In this document: in pieces, positions 53,321 to 62,521 of the stretch
Position numbering within the stretch: the stretch's first letter is position 1
Layout: the number at the start of each line of letters is the position of its first letter
Assembly (NCBI RefSeq): GCF_018622995.1
Contig: NZ_CP076022.1
Location: 2,542,001-2,606,000, forward strand
Length of the DNA stretch: 64,000 bases
Source of the DNA: Arthrobacter jiangjiafuii
Lineage (GTDB): Bacteria > Actinomycetota > Actinomycetes > Actinomycetales > Micrococcaceae
Direction of reading: 5' to 3'
Program-made: the position numbers and the translations under genes
Notes under the pieces: model-generated
What the model was told of the DNA's origin: nothing
Database searches by the model: none
What the model saw: the letters and a program-made list of their open reading frames with translations, nothing else

Positions 53321-56300
53321 GTGCCAGACCAATCCAACCACCGGCTGCCGGAAGAATTCGGCGGCAATGAGTGGCTTGTCGATGAACTTTACGAGCAGTA
53401 TCTGAAGGACAAAAACTCGGTTGACAAGAAGTGGTGGAGCATCTTCGACTCCTTCAAGGAAGATGAGGCGCAGGTCTCCGGCGCCGCCGCTTCCAATGGG
53501 AACGGATCCGCTGCGAACGGGCAGAGTGCCACCCCCTCCACCCGCCAGCTGCCGGTGGTAACGGCTGAAGCAGCCAAGCCCAAGGCTTCGGGGGAATCCC
53601 CTGCCGCCACGCAGGAATCCGGCAAGCCCCCGGTGGCCAAGGAGAGCGCCTCGTCCAACTCGGCAGCCAAGGACTCCAAGCCTGCTGAGGCGAAGACCGA
53701 CGCCGCGGAAAGCAAGACGCCGCCGATTCCCGCCCAGCTGCCCAAGACCCAGCCTTCCAGCGCCGCAGCTGAGGAAGACAAGGTCAACGTCCTGCGCGGT
53801 CCGGCCAAGGCCATCGCGACCAACATGGACCTCAGCCTGAGCGTTCCCACGGCCACCACGGTCCGCGCGGTTCCGGCCAAGCTGCTGATTGACAACCGGA
53901 TTGTCATCAACAGCCACCTGGAACGCGCCCGCGGCGGAAAGGTGTCCTTCACCCACCTGCTCGGCTACGCGATCATCCGCGCTGCGGCCATGTTCCCGTC
54001 CCAGAACGTGTACTACGACGTCGTGGACGGCAAGCCCGTTGCCGTCCAGCCCGCGCACGTGAACTTCGGCCTGGCCATCGACATGCCCAAGCCCGACGGC
54101 AGCCGCCTGCTGGTGGTGCCGAACATCAAGAAGGCCGAGACGCTGAACTTCTCGGAGTTCTGGCACGCCTATGAAGAGCTCGTAAAGAAGGCCCGCAACG
54201 GCAAGCTCACCGCGGACGACTACAAGGGCACCACGATCTCGCTGACGAACCCGGGCGGCATCGGAACGGTCCACTCCGTCCCCCGGCTGTCCAAGGGCCA
54301 GGCCTGCATCATCGGCGCCGGCGCCCTTGACTACCCAGCGGAGTTCCAGGGGTCCAACGAGAAGATCCTGGCGCAGAACGCCATCTCCAAGATCATCACG
54401 CTCACCTCCACCTATGACCACCGTGTCATCCAGGGTGCCGGCAGCGGCGAGTTCCTGCGCATCATCCACCAGCTGCTCCTCGGCGAGCAGGGCTTCTACG
54501 ACGAGATCTTCGAATCGCTGCGGATCCCCTACGAGCCGGTCCGCTGGAGCCCGGACATCCAGGTGAACCCGGATGAGCAGATCAACAAGGTTGCGCGCAT
54601 CCAGCAGCTGATCCACTCCTACCGCGTCCGCGGCCACCTGATGGCCGACACCAACCCGCTGGAATACGTCCAGCGCCGCCATGCGGACCTGGACATCCTG
54701 AACCACGGCCTGACCCTGTGGGACCTGGACCGCGAATGGCCCACCGGTGGTTTCGGCGGCAAGCCGATGCTGAAGCTGCGCAAGATCCTCGGCGTGCTCC
54801 GCGATGCCTACTGCCGTACTGCCGGGATCGAGTACATGCACATCCAGGATCCGGCGGAGCGCGAATGGTTCCAGGACCGCCTGGAAACCAAGTACAGCAA
54901 GCCCACCCGTGAAGAGCAGCTGCGCATCCTGAGCAAGCTCAACGCAGCCGAGGCTTTCGAGACGTTCCTGCAGACAAAGTTCGTGGGCCAGAAGCGCTTC
55001 TCGCTCGAAGGCGGCGAGTCCCTGATTCCGCTGCTGGATACCGTTATTTCCGGTGCGGCCGACGACGGCATGGCCGAGGTCGGCATCGGCATGGCCCACC
55101 GCGGCCGCCTGAACGTCCTGACCAACATTGCCGGCAAGACCTACGCCCAGGTCTTCCGCGAATTCGAAGGCACCCAGGACCCGCGCAGCGTGCAGGGCTC
55201 CGGCGACGTGAAGTACCACCTCGGCACCGAAGGCACCTTCACCTCCGACAACGGCAACCAGACAAAGGTCTATCTGGCAGCCAACCCCTCGCACCTTGAA
55301 GCCGGGGATTCCGTCCTCGAAGGCATCGTGCGGGCCAAGCAGGACCGGCTGGACAAGGGCGATGAATTCCCCGTCCTGCCGATCCTCATCCACGGCGATG
55401 CCGCGTTCGCGGGCCAGGGCGTGGTCGCTGAAACCCTGAACCTGTCCCAGCTTCGGGGTTACCGCACCGGTGGAACCATCCACGTTGTGGTCAACAACCA
55501 GGTGGGCTTCACCACCTCCCCCACCTCCTCGCGCTCTTCGGTGTACTCCACCGACGTCGCCAAGATGGTCCAGGCGCCGATCTTCCATGTGAACGGCGAC
55601 GATCCGGAGCAGGTAGTGCGCATTGCGCAGCTGGCCTACGACTACCGTCAGCGCTTCAACAAGGATGTCGTCATCGACATGGTTTGCTACCGCCGCCGCG
55701 GACACAACGAGGGCGATGACCCCTCGATGACGCAGCCGATGATGTACAGCCTGATCGAAGCCAAGCGCTCCGTGCGCAAGCTGTACACCGAATCCCTGAT
55801 CGGGCGCGGTGACATCAGCCAGGAAGAGGCCGAACAGGCACTGCGCGACTACCAGGGCCGCCTGGAGCGGGTCTTTGCGGAGACGCACGCCGCCCAGACC
55901 TCACCCCTGCCGGTCATCACCAAGGACACCGAAGCGGTCTCCGACCTGGAACGCCCGTCGTCCCAGCAGGAGGGCACCACCATCGTGTCGCCGGCGTCCA
56001 CGGCGATCTCCGCCGAGGTCCTGGCCCACATCGGCAAGGCACACATCGCCGTCCCCGAAGGCTTCACCGTTCACCCGAAGCTCAAGGCACTGCTGGAGAA
56101 GCGCGAGCAGATGTCGCGCGAAGGCGGCATTGACTGGGGCTTCGCCGAGATTGCGGCCTTCGGATCCCTCGTCATGGAAGGCGTCCCCGTACGCCTCGCC
56201 GGCCAGGACTCCCGCCGCGGCACGTTCACCCAGCGCCACGCCGTGTTCCACGACCGCGCCACCGGCGCCGAGTGGACCCCGCTGGCCGAGCTGGACCCGA

Positions 56301-57151
56301 ACCAGGCCAAGCTGTGGATCTATGATTCCCTGCTGTCCGAATTCGCCGCCATGGGCTTCGAATACGGCTACTCCGTGGAGCGCCCCGATGCACTCGTGCT
56401 CTGGGAGGCCCAGTTCGGCGACTTCGTCAACGGCGCCCAGACCATCATTGACGAGTTCATTTCCTCCGCCGAGCAGAAGTGGGGCCAGCGGTCCTCGCTG
56501 GTGCTGATGCTGCCGCACGGTTACGAGGGACAGGGTCCGGACCACTCTTCGGCCCGGATCGAACGCTTCCTGCAGATGTGCGCCGAGGACAACATGATTG
56601 TTGCCAACCCCACCACGGGTGCCTCGCACTTCCACCTGCTGCGCCGCCAGGCCTACAGCCGTCCGCGGAAGCCGCTGATCGTCTTCACACCGAAGCAGCT
56701 GCTGCGCCTGAAGGCGGCAGCCACCTCGGTGGAGGACTTCACGCAGGGTTCGTTCCAGCCGGTCATCCCGGAACATGCCGAACTCGACGCAAACGCCGTC
56801 GAGCGGGTGCTCCTGGTGTCGGGCCGCCTGTACTACGATCTGCTGGCCAACCGCCAGAAGACCGGCGACGAAAAGACCGCGATCGTCCGCGTTGAGCAGC
56901 TCTACCCGCTGCCCGCCGCTGAAATCCGGGCCGCCGTCGCCACGTACCCGAATGCGGACGTCGTCTGGGCGCAGGATGAACCTGCCAACCAGGGCCCGTG
57001 GCCGTTTATCGGCCTGAACCTGCCGGCTGAACTGGACCGGCCGCTGCGCCTGGTCTCGCGGCCGGCGTCGGCATCCACCGCCACCGGTTCTGCCAAGCGG
57101 CACGCAGTAGAGCAGGACATTCTCGTCAAGAAGGCCTTCGAACGTCAGTAG
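53321..57151 (+). CDS. kgd: Multifunctional 2-oxoglutarate metabolism enzyme (Kgd/SucA)
   Basis: Decarboxylates 2-oxoglutarate with thiamine diphosphate and couples it to several outcomes of the TCA cycle. The GTG at 53321 with GGAAGAGG upstream gives 1276 residues; earlier in-frame codons have no family match. Domains in order: short N-terminal E1 segment with GGNEWLVDELYEQYLKD, Ala/Lys-rich linker (about 50-170), E2-like acyltransferase with TYDHRVIQG (H367), and the E1 domains with the TPP pyrophosphate region. This E2-E1 fusion is specific to actinobacteria. A strong terminator follows. Confidence 0.95.
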   Translation: MPDQSNHRLPEEFGGNEWLVDELYEQYLKDKNSVDKKWWSIFDSFKEDEAQVSGAAASNGNGSAANGQSATPSTRQLPVVTAEAAKPKASGESPAATQESGKPPVAKESASSNSAAKDSKPAEAKTDAAESKTPPIPAQLPKTQPSSAAAEEDKVNVLRGPAKAIATNMDLSLSVPTATTVRAVPAKLLIDNRIVINSHLERARGGKVSFTHLLGYAIIRAAAMFPSQNVYYDVVDGKPVAVQPAHVNFGLAIDMPKPDGSRLLVVPNIKKAETLNFSEFWHAYEELVKKARNGKLTADDYKGTTISLTNPGGIGTVHSVPRLSKGQACIIGAGALDYPAEFQGSNEKILAQNAISKIITLTSTYDHRVIQGAGSGEFLRIIHQLLLGEQGFYDEIFESLRIPYEPVRWSPDIQVNPDEQINKVARIQQLIHSYRVRGHLMADTNPLEYVQRRHADLDILNHGLTLWDLDREWPTGGFGGKPMLKLRKILGVLRDAYCRTAGIEYMHIQDPAEREWFQDRLETKYSKPTREEQLRILSKLNAAEAFETFLQTKFVGQKRFSLEGGESLIPLLDTVISGAADDGMAEVGIGMAHRGRLNVLTNIAGKTYAQVFREFEGTQDPRSVQGSGDVKYHLGTEGTFTSDNGNQTKVYLAANPSHLEAGDSVLEGIVRAKQDRLDKGDEFPVLPILIHGDAAFAGQGVVAETLNLSQLRGYRTGGTIHVVVNNQVGFTTSPTSSRSSVYSTDVAKMVQAPIFHVNGDDPEQVVRIAQLAYDYRQRFNKDVVIDMVCYRRRGHNEGDDPSMTQPMMYSLIEAKRSVRKLYTESLIGRGDISQEEAEQALRDYQGRLERVFAETHAAQTSPLPVITKDTEAVSDLERPSSQQEGTTIVSPASTAISAEVLAHIGKAHIAVPEGFTVHPKLKALLEKREQMSREGGIDWGFAEIAAFGSLVMEGVPVRLAGQDSRRGTFTQRHAVFHDRATGAEWTPLAELDPNQAKLWIYDSLLSEFAAMGFEYGYSVERPDALVLWEAQFGDFVNGAQTIIDEFISSAEQKWGQRSSLVLMLPHGYEGQGPDHSSARIERFLQMCAEDNMIVANPTTGASHFHLLRRQAYSRPRKPLIVFTPKQLLRLKAAATSVEDFTQGSFQPVIPEHAELDANAVERVLLVSGRLYYDLLANRQKTGDEKTAIVRVEQLYPLPAAEIRAAVATYPNADVVWAQDEPANQGPWPFIGLNLPAELDRPLRLVSRPASASTATGSAKRHAVEQDILVKKAFERQ

Positions 57152-57160
57152 GCTAAGTTT

Positions 57161-57197
57161 GGGGTGGGGCGCCAATGGTGCCCCACCCCGTTTTTTT
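57161..57197 (+). terminator. Terminator after kgd
   Basis: GGGGTGGGGC pairs with GCCCCACCCC across a short loop, followed by GTTTTTTT. Classic Rho-independent structure. Confidence 0.88.
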
Positions 57198-57217
57198 GTG
57201 ACCGGAGAAGGTGACTA

Positions 57218-57817
57218 GTGGAACAACGCAGAATCAGGCTTGCCGCCGTCGGGGACGAGCTGCTCGCCGGGCACGGCGATCCCCGCGCCCTGGGCTGGCT
57301 GGGCCGCGTGCTGGCCCGCACCACGCCCGAGAACGCCAGCGTCCAGGCCTACACGCTGGCCGCCCCCCAGGAGGGTACTGAAGCGCTGGCCAACCGCTGG
57401 CTGCAGGAGGCGGGACGCAGGTTTGACGACCACTGCGAGAACCGCCTCGTGATCGGCCTGTCCGACCGCGACCTGGACCTGGACCTGTCCACGGCCCGCA
57501 GCCGGCTGAACCTGGCCAACATCCTGGACGGCGCCGCGCAGATGAGCATCAAGGTGTTTGTCGTCGGGCCGCCCCCCGGACTCGACGCTGAACGAAATCG
57601 TCGGCTCTCGGACCTTTCGGCGGCCTTTGGCGACGTGACGACCCGGCGCAAGCATGTTTACGTCGATACCCTCACCCCGTTGCTCAATCACGAGCAGTGG
57701 CGCACCGATCTGGCCTCCAACGGCGGGACTCCGGGACAGGCCGGCTATGGGCTGATGGCCTGGCTGGTCCTGCACCGCGGCTGGTACCGCTGGCTGGACC
57801 TGCCGGACATGAACTAA
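57218..57817 (+). CDS. SGNH/GDSL-like protein with altered catalytic residues
   Basis: 199 residues from a GTG (57218) with GGAGAAGG before it. The protein has the SGNH fold pattern (AAVGDELLAGHGDPRALGW, then VIGLSDRDLDLD, then a C-terminal GGTPGQAGYG). The GDSL serine is replaced by glutamate (GDEL), the usual block-III Asn is Ser, and the C-terminal D-x-x-H is missing. It may not be an active esterase. It follows kgd after the terminator, so probably has its own promoter or reads through weakly. Confidence 0.7.
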   Translation: MEQRRIRLAAVGDELLAGHGDPRALGWLGRVLARTTPENASVQAYTLAAPQEGTEALANRWLQEAGRRFDDHCENRLVIGLSDRDLDLDLSTARSRLNLANILDGAAQMSIKVFVVGPPPGLDAERNRRLSDLSAAFGDVTTRRKHVYVDTLTPLLNHEQWRTDLASNGGTPGQAGYGLMAWLVLHRGWYRWLDLPDMN

Positions 57818-57860
57818 CCGAACCAACCCTTTTTTCGCTGTGCCTCAACAAGGCACCCTG

Positions 57861-57894
57861 GCATCAGGCCCCGGCTTTTCGCCGGGCCTGATGC
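57861..57894. terminator. Long hairpin after the SGNH-like gene
   Basis: GCATCAGGCC...GGCCTGATGC extended inward by CGGC/GCCG with one bulged base. No U tract follows on the plus strand. Confidence 0.5.
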
Positions 57895-57966
57895 CGTTAA
57901 CCCGGGGATCTATTCCCCATCCCAGGAGTAAACGAGGTAACGATCAGTTAACATCCGCTAACAGTT

Positions 57967-57996
57967 TTCACACCTGAAACATTTAGTGGCTAGTCT
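57967..57996 (+). promoter_or_regulatory. Candidate promoter of the peptide ABC operon
   Basis: TTCACA (57967-57972) and TAGTCT (57991-57996) with an 18-base spacer, 86 bases before the start codon. The match is moderate. Confidence 0.35.
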
Positions 57997-58081
57997 TCTG
58001 GACATGTGGCGGTCATCACGGCCGCCTTGGGGGAGCCGCCAGCGGTGGTTCCTGACTACTCATCACCAGTTAGGACTACGA

Positions 58082-59824
58082 ATGCGTACGAAGCGCACGG
58101 CAACTTTTGCCGCACTTTCCGTGGGGGCCCTCTTCTTGGGCGCCTGTGGCTCAGCCGGCGGCGGAGAAACCGCCGAAACCGAGGAAGCCAACCTCGCCTC
58201 GTCTATTTCCGTAGCCATCAGCCAGGCTCCGGACTTCTACAACGGCGGTACCTCCAAGTCCAACAGCGTGTACAACACCTATGTGGACAACCTGGTACAC
58301 AGCAACTTCGTGGAGTACAGCCCCGAAGGCGTGATCCACAACGAGGAGTTCGGTACCTTCGAGAAGGTCAGTGACGAGCCCCTGACCGTCAAGTACACCA
58401 TCAGCGAAGACGCACAGTGGTCCGATGGAACCCCCATCGACTTCGACGACATCCTGCTGAACTGGGCCGCCTTCTCCGGCAAGGTCCTCGAAGGCGAAGC
58501 GGAAATCTTCGAGCCCTCCTCCAACAACGGCTATGAGTACCTGGCCATGCCCGAGGGCAAGGCAGGCGACAAGGAGTTCACGTACGTCTTCGAAACTCCC
58601 TACGCCGACTGGGAAAACCTCATGATCGGTTCCCTCATGCCGGCCCACATCGCCGCAGAGCAGGGCGGAATGAGCGTCGAGAACAACGGCGAAGCACTTG
58701 TTGCCGCGATCCAGGACAGCGCCATCGCGGATCTGAAGCCCGTCGCGGAGTTCTGGAACACCGGCTGGGGCTACGCCGAAGGCCTTCCCTCGCTGCCCGA
58801 CGCTGCGCTGATCCCCTCCTCCGGCCCGTACAAGCTGGACAACGCCGCAGGCGGAAACCTGACGCTGACCAAGAACGAGAACTACTGGGGCGAAAAGCGC
58901 CAGGGCGCCACCGACAGCATCGTCTTCAAGACCATTGAAGACACCGAGGCAGTCCAGGCCCTGCAGAACGGTGATGTCGACATCATTGAGCCGTCCGGCC
59001 CCACCGGAGACACCAAGGACCAGATCACCGCGATCGGCGAGAGCGTCACGATGCTCACCGGTTCCGGCATGACCTTCTCCCACATTGACCTTGACCAGTC
59101 CGAGAACGGCGTGTTCAAGGACCTGAAGGTCCGCCAGGCCTTCTCCAAGTGTGTTCCCCGCCAGGACATCGTGGACAAGTTCGTCAAGCCGGTCGATCCC
59201 GAAGCCACCGTGGTCAACCTCCGCGAATACCAGCCCTCACAGCCTGAATACGATGAGGTCCTCGAAGGTGCTCCGGCTGCCAGCGAATACGACGAGGTTG
59301 ACGTCGAAGGAGCCAAGGCTCTCCTGGCCGAGGCCGGCAAGACGGCTCCCGTGGACGTCCGTGTGCTCTTCTCCGCTGCCAGCCAGCAGCGTGCCGATAT
59401 CACTGCCCTGATCAAGGACTCCTGCGACCAGGCCGGCTTCAACATCATCGCTTCTCCGGATGCCGAATGGACCAAGAAGCTCGATGAGCTCGGATCCTGG
59501 GACGCTGCGCTCTTCGGTTGGGCCGGATCCGGCCTGGTCGCGAGCGGCCAGTCGATCTACGACTCCGAGGGTGTCCAGAACTACGGCAAGTACAAGAGCG
59601 AAAAGGTCGACGAACTGTGGGACGAGATCGCTGCAACCACTGACGCCGACAAGGTGCTGGAACTGAAGATCCAGCTGGAAGAAGAACTCGCCAAGGACGT
59701 CTACAACGTCCTCCTCTTCGCCAACTCGGACATCATTGCCCACAACTCCTCCATGGAGAACGTGGAATACAACCCGGCCCAGAACGGCGTCACGTGGAAC
59801 GCCTACAAGTGGACCAAGCAGGCC
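58082..59824 (+). CDS. Peptide/nickel-type ABC transporter substrate-binding lipoprotein
   Basis: 581 residues from the ATG at 58082; the upstream in-frame extension to 57986 has no signal sequence. Signal peptide and lipobox LGAC (Cys near residue 20) lead to an SBP_bac_5 domain (about 40-575), as in DppA/OppA. It binds oligopeptides or other solutes outside the membrane. A strong hairpin separates it from the permease gene. The substrate is unknown. Confidence 0.92.
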
Positions 59825-59858
59825 TAACCAAGGCATCACGCCATAACGGTTAAAAAGC

Positions 59859-59889
59859 GGGATGGGCAGACCACAGGTCTGCCCATCCC
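59859..59889 (+). terminator. Intercistronic hairpin between binding protein and permease
   Basis: 14-bp perfect stem GGGATGGGCAGACC with loop ACA and its complement, followed by TGACTTTT. It may partly end transcription so that the binding protein is made in excess. Confidence 0.65.
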
Positions 59890-59938
59890 TGACTTTTGCC
59901 CGCTCACGGCTTTCGTACCATCCCCCTAGGAGCCTTCG

Positions 59939-61471
59939 GTGTTCTACTTCATCCTTAAAAGAGCGGTGACCTCGTTCTTCATTCTTCTCACCGCCACCGT
60001 GCTGATGTTCATTCTTGCCGTCAACTCGGGTGATCCCCTCGCTGACCTCATTGAACTGCAGAGCGCCGAGCGCGAATCGCGCATTGCCCAGCGCACGGCC
60101 GCCCTTCATCTGGACCAGCCGGTCGCCGCCCGTTACCTGCTCTGGCTACAGGAAGTGGGCCGCTGCATCATTCCCGGCGGCGCGGAGTGCACCCTTGGCC
60201 TGAACCGTGCCGGCAGCCCAGTCATCGAACAGCTGCAGACAGCCATCGGTTCCACTTTCCGGCTCGTTGTTGTCGCCACGCTGATCGCCCTCGTCCTGGG
60301 TGTCGGCGTCGGCCTGGTCACCGCGCTGCGCCAGTACAGCGTTTTCGACTACTCCATCACCTTTGTATCCTTCCTGCTGTTCTCCATGCCGCTGTTCTGG
60401 CTGTCCACCCTGCTCAAGCAGTACCTGGCCATCGACCTCAACACGTGGCTGGCCGATCCGCAGATGTCCTATCTGGGTATAGCCGCCATAGGGCTGATTG
60501 CCGGCGTGGTCGGAGCCGTCGCCCTGGGCGGCGACCGGCGCCGCCGCCTGAAGGTCTTCGGCATCGTCGCCGTCGGCACCTCCGTCACGTTCTATCTGCT
60601 GCTCGTGACCAACTGGTTCAAGACACCCGGCCTGGGACCGGTCGGCCTCCTCGTCACAGCCTTTGGCCTGGCACTGGGGCTGACGGCCCTGCTTGCCGGT
60701 TTCCGGCGCCGCCGCATCCTCTATGCAGCCCTTGCCACCGCTGCCACGGGCTTCATCGGCTACCTCGTCACGCAGCCGCTCATGCAGGATCCGAACTGGG
60801 GCATCATCGCCGCCCTGGCCGCGATCACAGCGGGCGTCTCACTGGCCATCGGGCATTTCGTCGGCGGCCCCTACTCCAAACAGGCGCGAAACCTCACTGT
60901 GGTCATCGGGCTGGCCATCGGCTTCTTTGTCTTCATCGACGCCCTGCTCGCCGCGTACCCGTCTCTGGCCCGCAAAAACGGCGGCCGGCCCATCCCCACC
61001 ACCGGGTCCTCCACCCCGAACCTGCAGGGCACGTTCTGGGAAATCAATCTGGACTATGTCCTGTATCTGGTGCTGCCGACTATCGCGATCATGCTGATCT
61101 CTTTCGCGACATACACCCGCTATACCCGCGCTTCCATGCTCGACGTCATGAACCAGGACTACGTGCGCACGGCACGGGCCAAAGGCCTGAGCGAGCGGAC
61201 CGTCGTCGTCAAGCATGCCTTCCGAAACGCCATGATTCCCATTACCACCCTGATGGCGTTCGACTTCGCCGGAGTCCTGGGCGGAGCAGTGATCACTGAG
61301 GCGGTGTTTGGCTGGAGCGGCATGGGCAGGATGTTCACCGACGGGCTCCACAACGTCGACCCGAACGTGATTATGGCCTTCTTCCTGGTGACCGGTGTGG
61401 CCGCCGTAACCTTCAACATGCTGGCCGATATCGCGTACGCGTTCCTCGACCCGCGCATTAGCCTGAACTGA
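59939..61471 (+). CDS. DppB/OppB-like ABC permease with six extra membrane helices
   Basis: 510 residues from a GTG, against about 310-340 for usual DppB. The N-terminal part (1-175) and C-terminal part (367-510) match the family, with the EAA loop at 405-435 (QDYVRTARAKGLSERTVVVK). Between them, residues about 176-343 form six additional hydrophobic helices in the place of the extracytoplasmic loop. An even number keeps the topology of the core. Similar long permeases may occur in related actinobacteria; I cannot check this here. Confidence 0.85.
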   Translation: MFYFILKRAVTSFFILLTATVLMFILAVNSGDPLADLIELQSAERESRIAQRTAALHLDQPVAARYLLWLQEVGRCIIPGGAECTLGLNRAGSPVIEQLQTAIGSTFRLVVVATLIALVLGVGVGLVTALRQYSVFDYSITFVSFLLFSMPLFWLSTLLKQYLAIDLNTWLADPQMSYLGIAAIGLIAGVVGAVALGGDRRRRLKVFGIVAVGTSVTFYLLLVTNWFKTPGLGPVGLLVTAFGLALGLTALLAGFRRRRILYAALATAATGFIGYLVTQPLMQDPNWGIIAALAAITAGVSLAIGHFVGGPYSKQARNLTVVIGLAIGFFVFIDALLAAYPSLARKNGGRPIPTTGSSTPNLQGTFWEINLDYVLYLVLPTIAIMLISFATYTRYTRASMLDVMNQDYVRTARAKGLSERTVVVKHAFRNAMIPITTLMAFDFAGVLGGAVITEAVFGWSGMGRMFTDGLHNVDPNVIMAFFLVTGVAAVTFNMLADIAYAFLDPRISLN

Positions 61472-61483
61472 TAGGCGGACATC

Positions 61484-62521
61484 ATGACTGAGAAAATACC
61501 GTCCGGATCGTCCGGCAGCAGCCCCGAGCTGACAAGCATGACCCTGGAGAGCCAGCCGACGGACATCGCCGACTCTCCCGCCACCACCGCGTTAACCGCG
61601 GATCCGCAGATCACCGCGGCCAAGAGCCAGGGAACACTGGTCCGGGAGCGTTTCTTCCGGCACAAGGGTGCCATTGCCGGCCTGGCAGGGCTGGTTTTCA
61701 TCGTTCTGCTCGCGTTCACCTCGATCGGAATCTCCGTCGGTCCGCTGCGCATCCCCGGTTGGTGGCCGCACACCTTCTCATCGGTGATGCCGATGGAAGA
61801 CGGCGGAGCCCCCACCCTTTCCTGGACCGGGCTGGGGAACCATCCCTTCGGCCAGGACAGCCTGGGCCGCGACTACTTTGCCATGACCATGCGCGGTGCC
61901 CAGATCTCACTGATCATCGCGTTCATCGTGGGCATCGTCGGAACCATCGTGGGAACCGTCGTCGGCGCCCTTGCCGGCTACTTCCGCGGCTTCATTGAGG
62001 CCGTACTCATGCGCTTCACGGACGTCATCATCACCATCCCGCTGCTGGTGGTCGCGGCCGTCCTGGCCAGCATCGTTTCCAGTGCCGGCATTGTGGTCTT
62101 CGCCGTGTTCCTGGGCCTGCTGACGTGGACCAACCTTGCCCGCATTGTCCGCGGTGAATTCCTCTCGCTCCGTGAGAAGGAATTCGTCGAGGCTGCCAAG
62201 TCAGTGGGCGCCAGCTCGGCCCGCATTATTTTCAAGCACATCCTGCCCAACACCGTTGGGGTCATCATTGTGTCTGCAACGCTGGCGATTTCCGGTGCCA
62301 TCCTGCTGGAAACCGCACTGAGCTTCCTCGGGTTGGGCGTCCAGGCCCCGGATACCTCCCTGGGCAAGCTGATCAACGAGAACCGGGCGGCCATGACCAC
62401 ACGCCCTTGGCTCTTCTTCTGGCCCGGCATCTTCATTGTGGCTATCGCCCTCACCGTGAACTTCATCGGTGACGGACTCAGGGATGCGTTTGATCCCCGA
62501 CAGACAAGGAATAAGCGATGA
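61484..62521 (+). CDS. DppC/OppC-like ABC permease
   Basis: 345 residues with an unusually long polar N-terminus (about 65 residues), a first helix, and the binding-protein-dependent transport domain with the EAA loop LREKEFVEAAKSVGASSARI. It pairs with the enlarged permease. It overlaps the ATPase gene by 4 bases (ATGA). Confidence 0.9.
   Translation: MTEKIPSGSSGSSPELTSMTLESQPTDIADSPATTALTADPQITAAKSQGTLVRERFFRHKGAIAGLAGLVFIVLLAFTSIGISVGPLRIPGWWPHTFSSVMPMEDGGAPTLSWTGLGNHPFGQDSLGRDYFAMTMRGAQISLIIAFIVGIVGTIVGTVVGALAGYFRGFIEAVLMRFTDVIITIPLLVVAAVLASIVSSAGIVVFAVFLGLLTWTNLARIVRGEFLSLREKEFVEAAKSVGASSARIIFKHILPNTVGVIIVSATLAISGAILLETALSFLGLGVQAPDTSLGKLINENRAAMTTRPWLFFWPGIFIVAIALTVNFIGDGLRDAFDPRQTRNKR

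Noticed and set aside
53315-55888. 857-residue open frame on the minus strand
   Set aside because: It lies antisense to kgd, has no family motifs, and comes from the codon bias of GC-rich DNA.
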